Below are positions 38,231 to 46,933 of a stretch of 64,000 nucleotides of DNA, in pieces. The stretch lies in contig NZ_JRJG01000029.1 in assembly GCF_000759435.1 (NCBI RefSeq), forward strand, positions 1-64,000, read 5' to 3'. The DNA comes from Hoeflea sp. BAL378. Lineage in GTDB: Bacteria > Pseudomonadota > Alphaproteobacteria > Rhizobiales > Rhizobiaceae. The stretch's first letter is position 1, and each line of letters starts with the position of its first letter. Under the pieces are notes generated by a model that was given only the letters and a program-made list of their open reading frames with translations, did not search any database and was not told the origin of the DNA. The position numbers were made by a program, and so were the translations under genes.

Positions 38231-39541
38231 ATGGCTGACCTTTCCACCAATTTTCTCGGCATCAAGTCCCCCAACCCGTTCTGGCTGGCGTCCGCGCCGC
38301 CCACCGACAAGGCCTACAATGTCGAGCGCGCCTTCGAGGCGGGCTGGGGCGGCGTGGTCTGGAAGACATTGGGCGAGGCCGGCCCGCCGGTCGTCAATGT
38401 CAACGGCCCGCGCTATGGCGCGATCTGGGGTCCGGACCGCAGGCTGCTGGGGCTCAACAATATCGAGCTGATCACCGACCGCGATCTCGAGGTGAACCTC
38501 CGGGAAATCACCGACGTCAAGCGGCGCTGGCCCGACCGGGCGATGATCGTCTCGATCATGGTGCCCTGCGAGGAGCAAAGCTGGAAGGGGATCCTGCCGC
38601 GCGTCGAGGACACCGGCGCCGACGGCATCGAACTCAATTTCGGCTGCCCGCACGGCATGAGCGAGCGCGGCATGGGCGCGGCCGTGGGCCAGGTGCCCGA
38701 ATACATCCAGATGGTGGCCGAGTGGTGCAAGCACTATTCGAAGATGCCGGTGATCGTGAAGCTCACGCCCAACATCACCGACATCCGCTATCCCGCGCGG
38801 GCGGCCAAGGCCGGCGGCGCCGACGCGGTGTCGCTGATCAACACCATCTCCTCGATCGTTTCGGTCGATCTCGACAATTTCGCGCCCGTGCCGACCATCG
38901 ACGGCAAGGGCTCGCATGGCGGCTATTGCGGTCCGGCTGTCAAGCCGATCGCGCTCAACATGGTGGCCGAGATCGCCCGCGACCCCGCCACCCGCGGCCT
39001 GCCGATCTCGGGCATCGGCGGCATCCAGACCTGGCGCGACGCAGCCGAATACATCGCGCTCGGCTGCGGCACGGTGCAGGTCTGCACCGCGGCCATGACC
39101 TACGGCTTCAAGATCGTCCAGGAAATGGCCCAAGGCCTGTCGGACTGGATGGACGAGAAGGGCTACGCCACCATCGCCGATTTCCAGGGCCGAGCGGTGC
39201 CCAACGTCACCGACTGGCAGTATCTGAACCTCAACTACATCACCAAGGCCAGGATCGACCAGGACCTGTGCATCAAGTGCGGCCGCTGCCACATCGCCTG
39301 CGAGGACACCTCGCACCAGGCCATCACCGCGATGGTCGACGGCGTGCGGCATTTCGAGGTGATGGACGACGAATGCGTGGGCTGCAATCTCTGCGTCAAT
39401 GTCTGCCCGGTGGATGACTGCATCACCATGGTGGAGATGACCCAGGGCTCCGATCCTCGCACCGGCCGGCCGATCGACCCGGCTTACGCGAACTGGACGA
39501 CGCATCCCAACAACCCGATGGCCAAGCAGGCCGCGGAATAG
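38231..39541 (+). CDS. preA: Dihydropyrimidine dehydrogenase subunit PreA
   Basis: The catalytic subunit reduces uracil/thymine to the dihydro form. The N-terminal 300 residues are an FMN barrel like dihydroorotate dehydrogenase, with LNFGCPHGMSERGMG and the active-site Cys region. The C-terminus is a ferredoxin domain with two 4Fe-4S motifs (CIKCGRCHIAC and CVGCNLCVNVCP). Length is 436. It forms the first step of the reductive pathway with PreT. GGAGGAAGAG lies just upstream. Confidence 0.96.
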   Translation: MADLSTNFLGIKSPNPFWLASAPPTDKAYNVERAFEAGWGGVVWKTLGEAGPPVVNVNGPRYGAIWGPDRRLLGLNNIELITDRDLEVNLREITDVKRRWPDRAMIVSIMVPCEEQSWKGILPRVEDTGADGIELNFGCPHGMSERGMGAAVGQVPEYIQMVAEWCKHYSKMPVIVKLTPNITDIRYPARAAKAGGADAVSLINTISSIVSVDLDNFAPVPTIDGKGSHGGYCGPAVKPIALNMVAEIARDPATRGLPISGIGGIQTWRDAAEYIALGCGTVQVCTAAMTYGFKIVQEMAQGLSDWMDEKGYATIADFQGRAVPNVTDWQYLNLNYITKARIDQDLCIKCGRCHIACEDTSHQAITAMVDGVRHFEVMDDECVGCNLCVNVCPVDDCITMVEMTQGSDPRTGRPIDPAYANWTTHPNNPMAKQAAE

Positions 39542-39563
39542 AATATTTGCCTCGCGACCAATC

Positions 39564-39588
39564 CGGCCCCGTTGACAAAACGGGGCCG
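39564..39588 (+). terminator. Terminator after preTA
   Basis: A perfect 10-bp stem, CGGCCCCGTT with AACGGGGCCG, and five-base loop begin 23 bases after the preA stop. A short T-containing stretch follows. It probably ends the preTA transcript. Confidence 0.7.
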
Positions 39589-39642
39589 TTGGCATTTCTG
39601 AAACCGGGATGTGGTGAGGTTTTTCGGGGTTCGGGGATCCAG

Positions 39643-40239
39643 ATGAAGTTGCGTTTTGCCGTGATCATCGCGCTCGGCGCGCTCGCGTCGTCATGCCAGA
39701 CCATGTCCAAGGAAGAATGCGCCGTCGCCGACTGGCGGGTGATCGGCGTGCAGGACGGCGCCGCCGGGTACGCGCCGCAGGATCGCTTCGCGCGCCACGT
39801 CAAGGCCTGCACCAAGGCGGGCGTCGCCGCCGACCAGACGCTCTGGTACCAGGGCTACCAGCAGGGCCTGCCGCGCTACTGCACGCCGCTCAACGGCCTG
39901 TCGGTCGGCAGCCAGGGCGGCAGCTACGCCAATGTCTGCCCGGTCGATCTCGATCCCGGTTTCCGCGAAGGCTATGATCTGGGCCGTCTGTACCATGACA
40001 AGAAGCGCGAGATCAGCAGCCTCGAATACCGCATCACCAGCCTCGAGCAGGCGATCCGGACCGACGAGGACCTGGTCCGCAACAGCAAGACCGACACACG
40101 CGAGATCCAGCGCAGGATCGATTCCAACCGCTGGCAGATCCGCGACCTCGAGCGCGAGATCGGCCGGCTGCAGTCCGATGTGAGCCGGATCGAGGCCGAC
40201 ATGGACGATTTCCGCTACAGCCATTCGACGCAGGGCTAG
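39643..40239 (+). CDS. DUF2799-like lipoprotein with coiled-coil tail
   Basis: The signal peptide ends in a lipobox-like ALASSC (Cys18), so a lipoprotein is likely. The middle (about 25-115) carries several Cys and Tyr residues in the pattern of DUF2799 (W..G..DG..G and GYQQGLPRYC). The C-terminal 80 residues are a charged coiled coil (ISSLEYRITSLEQAI and RDLEREIGRLQSDV). It probably sits at the outer membrane facing the periplasm. Function is unknown. Confidence 0.75.
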   Translation: MKLRFAVIIALGALASSCQTMSKEECAVADWRVIGVQDGAAGYAPQDRFARHVKACTKAGVAADQTLWYQGYQQGLPRYCTPLNGLSVGSQGGSYANVCPVDLDPGFREGYDLGRLYHDKKREISSLEYRITSLEQAIRTDEDLVRNSKTDTREIQRRIDSNRWQIRDLEREIGRLQSDVSRIEADMDDFRYSHSTQG

Positions 40240-40283
40240 GATTGCGGGCATGGCGGCGGGAGGCGAAGAACGGAGCCCTGCGC

Positions 40284-40907
40284 ATGGCACCTGACCTCAG
40301 GCCGCTGGCCGACCTGGCGACCCGGACCGTCGAGGTCTACGAGCGCAACGCCGGCCGCTTCGATGCCGAGCGAAGCAAGGCGCTGATGGAAAAGCCCTGG
40401 CTCGACCGCTTTGCCGCCCTGCTGCCGCCGGGCGGATCCGTGCTCGACGCCGGGTGCGGATCCGGAGACCCGATCGCCCGGTATCTCACGGGCCTCGGCC
40501 TGCGCGTCACCGGCGTCGACGCGGCGCGGGCGATGATCGACCTGGCGCGCGACAAATATCCGTCAGGCGACTGGCGGCAGGCCGACATGCGCGGCCTGGA
40601 TCTCGGCCAGGCCTTCGACGGCGTGATCGGCTGGGACAGCTTCTTCCATCTCACCCCGGACGAGCAGCGCGCGACGCTGGCGCGCCTGGCCGCGCATCTC
40701 AATCCCGGCGGCGCCCTGATGCTGACCGTCGGCCCCGATGCCGGGGAAGTGGCGGGCCGTGTCGGCGATGACCCGGTCTACCATTCGAGCCTCTCGCCCG
40801 AGGACTATGGCGCGGCGCTGGCGGGCCTCGGGCTCCGCATCCTCCACTTCGTCAGGCAGGATCCCGACTGCGGCTTCCACACCGTGCTGGTGGCGCAACG
40901 GAAATGA
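40284..40907 (+). CDS. Class I SAM-dependent methyltransferase
   Basis: VLDAGCGSGDPIARYL (motif I, about residues 53-68), TGVDAARAMIDLAR and GWDSFFHLTPDEQ show a seven-strand methyltransferase. It has 207 residues. The substrate is unknown. CGGAG lies nine bases before ATG 40284. The stop overlaps the start of the next gene (ATGA), so the two products may be linked. Confidence 0.85.
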   Translation: MAPDLRPLADLATRTVEVYERNAGRFDAERSKALMEKPWLDRFAALLPPGGSVLDAGCGSGDPIARYLTGLGLRVTGVDAARAMIDLARDKYPSGDWRQADMRGLDLGQAFDGVIGWDSFFHLTPDEQRATLARLAAHLNPGGALMLTVGPDAGEVAGRVGDDPVYHSSLSPEDYGAALAGLGLRILHFVRQDPDCGFHTVLVAQRK

Positions 40908-41821
40908 GGCGCAGTCTCCTCCCGTTTGGTCTGCTGCTTGCGCTGATCGTGCTTCTTGAGGGCTGCGTCCGGACCGCGCCGGTAGAGGCGGAACGCGACT
41001 CCGCGCCGGCCGGCATCCGCCACTGCTGCGTCGACATGGAGGACTATCCGCGCTGGTTCGTCGATGCGGCGCGCACGGTGGCGCCGCCGCTCGGCACCGT
41101 GCTCGGCCAGATCGCCTGGCGCGGCGGCCACCTCAAGTCCAAGCCCGCGGCGCAGGCGGCCATCCTGGCGAGCCTCGAGCCGCTCGACATCGTTCTCGTC
41201 AGCTCCAAGGGGCGTACCTCCGGCCAGTTGATTCCGGGGCTGTTCGGGCACGCCGCCGTCTATTTGGGCAACGAGGCCCAGTTGAGCCGGCTCGGCGTGG
41301 CGTCGTCGCCCCAGGTCAGGCCGCATCTGCCGGACATTCGCGCGGGCATGGTCTTCGTCGAGGCCGACAAGGCCGGGGTGCACCTGTCAAAGCCGTCGGT
41401 GGTCCTGAACACCGACCGGGTGGCGATCCTCCGGCCGAGCTTCGCCAGCCTCGGGAGGCGGCGGCAGGTGGCGGGGGACTATTTCGGCGCCATCGGCATG
41501 GATTTCGATTTCCTGTTCGATGTCGAAACGCCCGAATGCACCTTCTGCACCGAGCTCATTCACCGCACGATGCCCGAGCTGCGGCTGCCGATCCAGGAGC
41601 TGTACGGCGTCCGCACCATCCTGCCGGACCGCGTGGCGGTGGCGGCGGTCCGGCGCGAAACCGGGCTGGACTTCATCGGCTACGTCAAGGCCGACCTGAG
41701 GACCTGGCGCCAGGCCTCGGACGGGGTGCTGGTCGACGACATCGCCGCCGCCTGGTCGGGTCGCAGGCAACGCTCGGGCGGAGCGGCAAAGACCGGCCGC
41801 CCCGGCCCGGACCGCCGGTAA
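40904..41821 (+). CDS. YiiX/YebB-like NlpC/P60 lipoprotein hydrolase
   Basis: The signal sequence ends LLEGC, a lipobox. The permuted papain-like fold of the YiiX type is suggested by LDIVLVSSKG, the His in FGHAAVYLGN (about residue 125) and the Cys in CTFCTELIH (about 207-210). Such enzymes act on peptidoglycan or lipids in the periplasm; the substrate here is unknown. Translation is coupled to the upstream methyltransferase. Confidence 0.8.
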   Translation: MRRSLLPFGLLLALIVLLEGCVRTAPVEAERDSAPAGIRHCCVDMEDYPRWFVDAARTVAPPLGTVLGQIAWRGGHLKSKPAAQAAILASLEPLDIVLVSSKGRTSGQLIPGLFGHAAVYLGNEAQLSRLGVASSPQVRPHLPDIRAGMVFVEADKAGVHLSKPSVVLNTDRVAILRPSFASLGRRRQVAGDYFGAIGMDFDFLFDVETPECTFCTELIHRTMPELRLPIQELYGVRTILPDRVAVAAVRRETGLDFIGYVKADLRTWRQASDGVLVDDIAAAWSGRRQRSGGAAKTGRPGPDRR

Positions 41822-41842
41822 CGCATCGAAAGCCGGGGCCTG

Positions 41843-42559
41843 CTAGATCGAGCGGATATTGACCCGCCTGGACAGCTCCTCGGCGCTCTCCACCCGTTCG
41901 GAATAGCGGTCCACCAGATAGGCCGCCCGCCCGCGCGTGAGCAGCGTGAACTTCATCAGCTCCTCCATCACGTCGACCATGCGGTTGTAGTAGGGCGACG
42001 GCTTCATCCGTCCCTCTTCGTCGAACTCGGCGAAGGCCTTGGGGACGGAGGACTGGTTGGGGATGGTGATCATCCGCATCCAGCGGCCGAGGACGCGCAT
42101 CTGGTTGAGCGTGTTGAAGCTCTGCGATCCGCCGCAGACCTGCATCAGGGCGAGCGTCCGTCCCTGCGTCGGGCGCACGCCGCCGATCGGCGCGAGCGGC
42201 AGCCAGTCGATCTGCGTCTTCATCACCCCGGTCATGGCGCCGTGCCGCTCGGGCGAGCACCAGACCTGCGCTTCCGACCAGAGCGACAGGTCCCTGAGTT
42301 CCAGCACCTTGGGGTGCGTTTCCGCCTCGTCGGAAACGAGCGGCAGGCCGGCGGGATCGAACACCCGCACCTCGGCGCCCAGCGCCTCGAGCACGCGCTT
42401 CGCCTCAAGCATGAGAAACCGCGAGTAGGAGCGCGTGCGCAACGACCCGCAAAGCATCAGCACGCGGGGCGGATGCCCCTCCTCGCCCGGCAGCGCCAGC
42501 CTGTCGACCTCCGGCAGGTGAAAGCTGTCGGCAACGATATTCGGCATCTCATCCGTCAT
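41843..42559 (-). CDS. arsH: Arsenical resistance NADPH-dependent FMN reductase ArsH
   Basis: ArsH oxidises trivalent organoarsenicals with [20 protein letters not shown] (about residues 37-53) is the FMN-phosphate motif. [21 protein letters not shown] and [16 protein letters not shown] are typical of the family. Length is 238. The ATG overlaps the arsC stop by two bases, so they form a two-gene unit. No arsB/acr3 pump is in the window. Confidence 0.95.
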   Translation of the reverse strand: MTDEMPNIVADSFHLPEVDRLALPGEEGHPPRVLMLCGSLRTRSYSRFLMLEAKRVLEALGAEVRVFDPAGLPLVSDEAETHPKVLELRDLSLWSEAQVWCSPERHGAMTGVMKTQIDWLPLAPIGGVRPTQGRTLALMQVCGGSQSFNTLNQMRVLGRWMRMITIPNQSSVPKAFAEFDEEGRMKPSPYYNRMVDVMEELMKFTLLTRGRAAYLVDRYSERVESAEELSRRVNIRSI

Positions 42560-42960
42560 GGCGCAGTGACCACTTCGCCGTCTTCCTTCGTGTAGGTCGC
42601 GCCCGGCGCGACATCGAGAAGCGCGAACACGGTCTCCGACGGCCGGCACAGCGCCACCCCTTTCGGGGTGCAGACGATCGGCCGGTTGACCAGCACCGGA
42701 TGCTCGACCATTGCGTCCAGGATCGCCTCGTCGCTGACGGCCGGATCGGTGAGGCCCATCTCCTCGGCCGGGGTCTTGGACACCCTGAGCGCCTGGCGCG
42801 GCGTCAGGCCGGCTGCGGCGAACAGGCCCTGCAACTGCGGCCGGGTCCAGCCGGTCTTGAGATACTCGACGACAACCGGTTCGCCGGCAAAGGCGCGGAT
42901 GATCTCCAGCACATTGCGCGACGTGCCGCATCCCGGATTGTGGTGAATGACAATGCTCAT
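42556..42960 (-). CDS. arsC: Arsenate reductase, glutaredoxin-type
   Basis: [10 protein letters not shown] (about residues 6-15) contains the arsenate-binding Cys. The later Arg cluster [18 protein letters not shown] matches the R773 ArsC family, which uses glutathione and glutaredoxin. It has 134 residues. ATG at 42960 has AGGAGC upstream. It is the first gene of arsC-arsH. ArsR-like inverted repeats lie 70-160 bases upstream. Confidence 0.94.
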   Translation of the reverse strand: MSIVIHHNPGCGTSRNVLEIIRAFAGEPVVVEYLKTGWTRPQLQGLFAAAGLTPRQALRVSKTPAEEMGLTDPAVSDEAILDAMVEHPVLVNRPIVCTPKGVALCRPSETVFALLDVAPGATYTKEDGEVVTAP

Positions 42961-43032
42961 GGGAAGCTCCTGTGCCATTGGCGTTCGACGTGGCCCCGCT
43001 TAGCGCAACCGGCCGCAAGACGCCAGAGATGC

Positions 43033-43048
43033 ATCAAGATTTCTTGAT
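43033..43048. promoter_or_regulatory. ArsR-like operator upstream of arsC
   Basis: ATCAAGATTTCTTGAT is a perfect 7-bp inverted repeat around TT, 73 bases before the arsC ATG. ATCAA-n6-TTGAT is a common site shape for ArsR-family repressors. No arsR gene is adjacent. Confidence 0.5.
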
Positions 43049-43105
43049 TTATTCCGCCCGCAGCGCAGCGGCCGTGCGGATTTTTGGCTGACCCATGCGG
43101 CTTTC

Positions 43106-43119
43106 TTGATGTTTATCAA
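43106..43119. promoter_or_regulatory. Second ATCAA/TTGAT inverted repeat
   Basis: TTGATGTTTATCAA pairs TTGAT with ATCAA around four bases, 58 bases beyond the first repeat. It could be a second site for the same regulator or control the plus-strand small gene at 43262. Confidence 0.35.
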
Positions 43120-43261
43120 TGCCGGATCCGAAAGCCCTTGATCTGGTGTTTAAGCAGATCGCGATGAACGCGGATGCCGCAGGCCCGGCGTCTCCAGGGT
43201 GCCGGTTCCAGGACAGGCAAATGGAGCGCGACGGTCCCGTTTCCGACAGGAGAGCCTTCCC

Positions 43262-43465
43262 ATGCAAGACGACCAGGACGCCGAAGTTGACCGCTCGTGG
43301 CTCACTCTGCTGTCCGGCCGGCCCTTAACCGCAGCCGCGGCCGGGAGCTTGGGGGGACCGCCCCCATCGCCGGGACGGGATCCCTGTTCCCCATCCACCC
43401 GGCAAAAGGATGCCCTCGAAGAAGAGTGCCCGGGTGGAGAAGGCGGCGGCGGCGGAAGCCCTTGA
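43262..43465 (+). CDS. Gly-tailed small protein, copy 1
   Basis: A 67-residue protein starting MQDDQDAEVDRSW. It has a short hydrophobic stretch, LTLLSGRPLTAAAAG, and ends GGEGGGGGSP. AGGAGA lies eight bases before the ATG, a strong ribosome site. Copy 2, 63 bases downstream, has the same plan and clear local similarity (LTLL then TAAAAG, and a Gly-Glu tail). Copy 1 lacks the Cys seen in copy 2. I do not recognise the family. Confidence 0.6.
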   Translation: MQDDQDAEVDRSWLTLLSGRPLTAAAAGSLGGPPPSPGRDPCSPSTRQKDALEEECPGGEGGGGGSP

Positions 43466-43527
43466 GCGATCCGGATTCCCCGCTCCGGGCGGGGACCCAT
43501 TCCCACCAGCAAAAGGAGACCCCTGAA

Positions 43528-43722
43528 ATGCGCAAGGAACCTGAAACCAAAGTCGAGCGGTCGCGGCTCACCCTGCTGCTCGGCCTGACATCAACGGCGG
43601 CCGCGGCCGGGTGCAACACAACCCGAAGCCCGGTCGGGCCTGAACTAGAGGAGCTCAACAACGAGACCGCGGAAGTCCTGGGTGGCGAAGGCGGCGAAGG
43701 CGGCGGCGGCGGAAGCCATTAG
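43528..43722 (+). CDS. Gly-tailed small protein, copy 2 (putative lipoprotein)
   Basis: A 64-residue protein. It has a charged N-terminus (MRKEPETKVERSR), a hydrophobic core LTLLLGLTSTAAAAG followed by Cys29, which may be a lipobox, an acidic middle and the tail GGEGGEGGGGGSH. AAGGAG lies nine bases upstream. It could be a small surface lipoprotein or a precursor peptide. No modification enzyme or dedicated exporter is adjacent, so the role is unknown. Confidence 0.65.
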   Translation: MRKEPETKVERSRLTLLLGLTSTAAAAGCNTTRSPVGPELEELNNETAEVLGGEGGEGGGGGSH

Positions 43723-43730
43723 GTCATCCG

Positions 43731-43880
43731 CGGCTCACCCCGCCGCTCGGCCTGTCCTCGACCGCAGCCGCGAGCCCGCGACAGCGACAGCGACCACGGC
43801 CACCCCGGACATGCAGGAACTGCCGGCCTGCTCCGCCCGGATGGCTTCGGGCGGAGCAGGCCGTTCCGGTCATTTAAAGG
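43731..43880 (+). pseudogene. Decayed third copy of the Gly-tailed gene
   Basis: From 43731, in the frame of CGG CTC ACC, the sequence reads RLTPPLGLSSTAAASP, matching RLTLLLGLTSTAAAAG of copy 2. By hand about 39 of 50 aligned bases are identical. There is no start codon or ribosome site in this frame, and the Gly-rich tail is replaced by Arg/Pro-rich sequence. It looks like a remnant of a tandem array. Confidence 0.55.
43824..43863 (+). terminator. Long perfect hairpin after Gly-tailed gene array
   Basis: A 16-bp perfect stem (CGGCCTGCTCCGCCCG with its complement) and an eight-base loop lie within the decayed third copy. There is no long T-run. It probably ends the transcript of the small genes before the SDR gene. 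Confidence 0.65.
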
Positions 43881-43946
43881 TGCCGCGCCCTTGATTGCCC
43901 GTCCCATCCGCGCCAGAAAGGGCGGCACCAAGAAGAGGGATGAGAC

Positions 43947-44705
43947 ATGAGCATCGACCTGAGCGGCAAGACGGCCCTGATCACCGGCGCGAGCCGCGGC
44001 ATTGGCGAGGCGGCGGCGCGCATCATGGCCGGATACGGCGCAAATGTGGTGCTGGCGGCGCGCTCGACCCGCGACACGGCGCGGATCGCCGCGGACATCG
44101 GCGACCGCGCGCTGGCCGTCACCTGCGACGTCGCCCAATATGGCGATGTCGAGAACGCCGTCGATGAGGCAATCCGGAGCTTCGGCAGCCTCGACATCCT
44201 CGTCAACAATGCCGGCGTGATCGATCCCATCGCCCGCATCGAGGATTCCGATCCCGAAGCCTGGGACCAGGTGGTCGACATCAATTTCAAGGGCGTCTAC
44301 CACGGCCTGCGCGCCGCCATTCCGGTGATGAAGCGGCAGGGCGGCGGCGTCATCATCAACATTTCCTCGGGCGCAGCCTCCTCCGCGCTGGAGGGCTGGA
44401 GCCATTATTGCGCCACCAAGGCGGCGGTGCTGTCGCTCACCCGGTGCGCCCACACCGAATGCATGGCCGACCACATCCGCGTCGTCGGCCTGTCGCCGGG
44501 TACGGTGGCCACCGACATGCAGCGCGCGATCAAGACTTCGGGCGTCAATCCGGTGAGCCAGCTCGACTGGTCGCAGCACATCTCGCCCGACTGGGTCGGC
44601 GAGGCCATCGCCTGGCTCGCGACCGACGCGGGCCGCGCTTATGACGGTGGCGACATGTCGCTCAGGACCGACGAAGCCCGCCGCGCGGTCGGGCTGATCG
44701 GCTGA
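43947..44705 (+). CDS. SDR-family oxidoreductase
   Basis: TGASRGIGEAAARIM (about residues 13-27), NNAGV, catalytic NISSGAASSALEGWSHYCATKAA region with Ser, Tyr and Lys, and LSPGTVATDMQ define a classical SDR of 252 residues. In this setting it could act on a semialdehyde or hydroxy acid, but nothing in the sequence proves the substrate. It is convergent with rutR, with 15 bases between stops. AAGAGG lies upstream of the ATG. Confidence 0.85.
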   Translation: MSIDLSGKTALITGASRGIGEAAARIMAGYGANVVLAARSTRDTARIAADIGDRALAVTCDVAQYGDVENAVDEAIRSFGSLDILVNNAGVIDPIARIEDSDPEAWDQVVDINFKGVYHGLRAAIPVMKRQGGGVIINISSGAASSALEGWSHYCATKAAVLSLTRCAHTECMADHIRVVGLSPGTVATDMQRAIKTSGVNPVSQLDWSQHISPDWVGEAIAWLATDAGRAYDGGDMSLRTDEARRAVGLIG

Positions 44706-44720
44706 GCCATTTCCAGGCGG

Positions 44721-45404
44721 TCAAAGGGTGCGGATGCGGGGCGCGTCCGCGGCTGATCCGGCCTTCGGCCTGAGCCCGTCGAGAAACAGCGTCTCGAGAT
44801 AGCGCGCCGCATCCTCGAAGCGGCCTTCGGCGCCCCGGTCCGGCCCGAGGATGACCTGCACCTGCACATCGAAATCGGCGTAATGCTGCGTCGTCGACCA
44901 GATCGAGAAGATCAGGTGCCTTGGGTCCACCGGGTTGATCCTGCCGGCCTTCATCCAGCCCTTCAGCACCTCCGCCTTCTCGTCGACCAGCGGCTTGAGC
45001 TCGGTCTCGAGCAGCCGCTTGATGCGCGGCGCGCCCTGCAGCATCTCGTTGGCGAACAGCCGGCTTTCGCGCGGGAAGTCGCGCGCCATCTCGAGCTTGC
45101 GGCGGATATAGGAGCGCAGCTCCGGCAGCGGGTCGCCCACCGCGTCGAGCTCCCTGAGCGGCTCGAGCCAGGTGTCGAGCAGCCGGGCGATCAACGCTTC
45201 GTAGATGTCCTGCTTGCGTCGGAAGTAATACAGGAGGTTGGGCTTGGACATGCCCGCATGCGTGGCGATCCGGTCGATGGTCGCGCCGCGGAATCCATGA
45301 ACGGAAAATTCCTCCAGCGCCGCGTCGAGGATCTTCTCCTCGTTTTCCACCTGGATGCGCGTCTTGCGCTGGGTTTCCGTGGCCCGTGCCTTCAACTGCT
45401 GCAT
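44721..45404 (-). CDS. rutR: TetR-family regulator, RutR-like
   Basis: The N-terminal HTH (about residues 20-65, with FSVHGFRGATIDRIATHAGMSKPNLLYYF split over two helices) and the C-terminal domain with RRKLEMARDFPRESRLFANEMLQGA fit the YcdC/RutR group, which senses uracil or thymine and controls pyrimidine catabolism. It is divergent from the aminotransferase gene, with an operator-like site between. An alternative TTG start lies at 45413. The function of regulating preTA and the aminotransferase operon is inferred from shared sites. Confidence 0.85.
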   Translation of the reverse strand: MQQLKARATETQRKTRIQVENEEKILDAALEEFSVHGFRGATIDRIATHAGMSKPNLLYYFRRKQDIYEALIARLLDTWLEPLRELDAVGDPLPELRSYIRRKLEMARDFPRESRLFANEMLQGAPRIKRLLETELKPLVDEKAEVLKGWMKAGRINPVDPRHLIFSIWSTTQHYADFDVQVQVILGPDRGAEGRFEDAARYLETLFLDGLRPKAGSAADAPRIRTL

Positions 45405-45491
45405 CCCTTTCAATCAGCCGCCAATCGCGGCCGCCGGTCATCCCCGACGCCATCGAATTGGCCTTGACCGCCTGATTGGCCCTGTTAGACT

Positions 45492-45507
45492 TTTATCAAA
45501 CAGTCAA
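45492..45507. promoter_or_regulatory. RutR-like operator, rutR-aminotransferase region
   Basis: TTTATCAAACAGTCAA reads TTGACTGTTTGATAAA on the minus strand, matching preT site 2 (TTGACCTTTTGATAAA) at 14 of 16 positions. It lies in the divergent region between rutR and the aminotransferase gene and could control both. Confidence 0.55.
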
Positions 45508-45602
45508 GATTTCGTACCACAGCTTCCGTGCGGAAACAAAGCCTACAAAAGGGCATTTGGCTGGAGGAACGGGAACCCCTGCGTCAGGAGGCGCAACCAG
45601 CC

Positions 45603-46931
45603 ATGTCAAACCGGCTCAACACCACCCCCAACGACCTGCGCGCCTTCTGGATGCCGTTCACCGCCAACCGCCAGTTCAAGCAGAACCCGCGCATGCTGGT
45701 GGGCGCCAAGGACATGCATTTCACCGCGTCCGACGGCCGAAAGATCCTCGACGGCACGGCGGGCCTGTGGTGCGTCAATGCCGGCCACTGCCGCCCCAAG
45801 ATCACCGAGGCGATCGCGCAGCAGGCGGGCGAACTCGACTATGCGCCGGCCTTCCAGATGGGACACCCGAAGGCCTTCGAACTGGCCAACCGGCTGGTCG
45901 ACATTGCGCCCGACGGCATGAACCATGTGCTCTTCACCAATTCCGGCTCGGAAGCGGTGGAGACGGCGCTGAAGGTTGCGCTCGCCTATCACCGCGCCAA
46001 GGGCAACGGCGGCCGCTTCCGCCTGATCGGCCGCGAGCGCGGCTATCACGGCGTCAATTTCGGCGGCATCTCGGTGGGCGGCATCGTCTCCAACCGCAAG
46101 ATGTTCGGCACGCTGCTCACGGGCGTCGACCACATGCCGCACACCCATTTGCCCGCGCAGAACGCCTTCACCAAGGGCCAGCCCGAGCATGGCGGCGACA
46201 TCGCCTCCGAACTTGAGCGCATCGTCACGCTGCACGACGCCTCCACCATCGCCGCCGTCATCGTCGAGCCCGTCGCCGGCTCCACCGGCGTGCTGATCCC
46301 GCCAAAAGGCTATCTCAAGATGCTCCGCGAGATCTGCACGAAACACGGCATCCTGCTGATCTTCGACGAGGTCATCACCGGCTACGGCCGCCTCGGCGCG
46401 CCGTTCGCAGCCCAGCATTACGACGTCATGCCGGACATGATCACCTCGGCCAAGGGCCTGACCAACGGCGTGATTCCGATGGGCGCGGTGTTCGTCACCT
46501 CCGAGATCCATGACGCCTTCATGCAGGGACCCGAGCATCTGATCGAGTTCTTCCACGGCTACACCTATTCCGGCAACCCGATCGCCTCCGCCGCCGCGCT
46601 CGCTACGCTCGACACCTACAGGGAGGAGGGCCTGCTCACCCGCGCGGCCGACCTCTCGCCCTACTGGGAGGAGCAGTTGCATGCGCTCCGGGACTGCCCG
46701 CATGTCATCGACATCCGCAACACCGGCCTGATCGGCGCCATCGAGCTCGAGCCGATTGCCGGCGAGCCGACCAAGCGCGCCTTCTCGGCCTTCCTCCGGG
46801 CCTTCGAGGACGGGCTGCTGATCCGCACCACCGGCGACATCATCGCGCTGTCGCCGCCGCTCATCATCTCGAAGGACCAGATCGACGAGCTGTTCGAAAA
46901 ACTCCGCAAGGTTCTGGGACAGGTGGCGTAA
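45603..46931 (+). CDS. Omega-amino acid:pyruvate aminotransferase (beta-alanine)
   Basis: A class III PLP enzyme of 442 residues. Motifs are [37 protein letters not shown] and the PLP lysine in SAKGLTNG (about residue 284). These match the beta-alanine--pyruvate transaminase group. It should convert beta-alanine, the product of uracil breakdown, to malonate semialdehyde. AGGAGG precedes ATG 45603. mmsA begins two bases after its stop. Confidence 0.92.
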   Translation: MSNRLNTTPNDLRAFWMPFTANRQFKQNPRMLVGAKDMHFTASDGRKILDGTAGLWCVNAGHCRPKITEAIAQQAGELDYAPAFQMGHPKAFELANRLVDIAPDGMNHVLFTNSGSEAVETALKVALAYHRAKGNGGRFRLIGRERGYHGVNFGGISVGGIVSNRKMFGTLLTGVDHMPHTHLPAQNAFTKGQPEHGGDIASELERIVTLHDASTIAAVIVEPVAGSTGVLIPPKGYLKMLREICTKHGILLIFDEVITGYGRLGAPFAAQHYDVMPDMITSAKGLTNGVIPMGAVFVTSEIHDAFMQGPEHLIEFFHGYTYSGNPIASAAALATLDTYREEGLLTRAADLSPYWEEQLHALRDCPHVIDIRNTGLIGAIELEPIAGEPTKRAFSAFLRAFEDGLLIRTTGDIIALSPPLIISKDQIDELFEKLRKVLGQVA

Positions 46932-46933
46932 TC

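Larger units (their letters stand above)
42961..43261. other. Intergenic region arsC to Gly-tailed peptide gene
   Basis: This 301-base gap contains the arsC promoter on the minus strand, two ATCAA/TTGAT inverted repeats (annotated separately), and the leader of the small gene at 43262. I see no convincing gene in it. Confidence 0.5.

Noticed and set aside
43049-43267. A 72-codon minus-strand frame between arsC and the small genes
   Set aside because: No ribosome site or recognised motif. It overlaps the operator-like repeats and the leader of the gene at 43262.
43682-43894. A 70-codon plus-strand frame over the end of the Gly-tailed array
   Set aside because: It starts inside copy 2 in another frame and lacks a ribosome site. 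The similarity to copy 2 is in a different frame.
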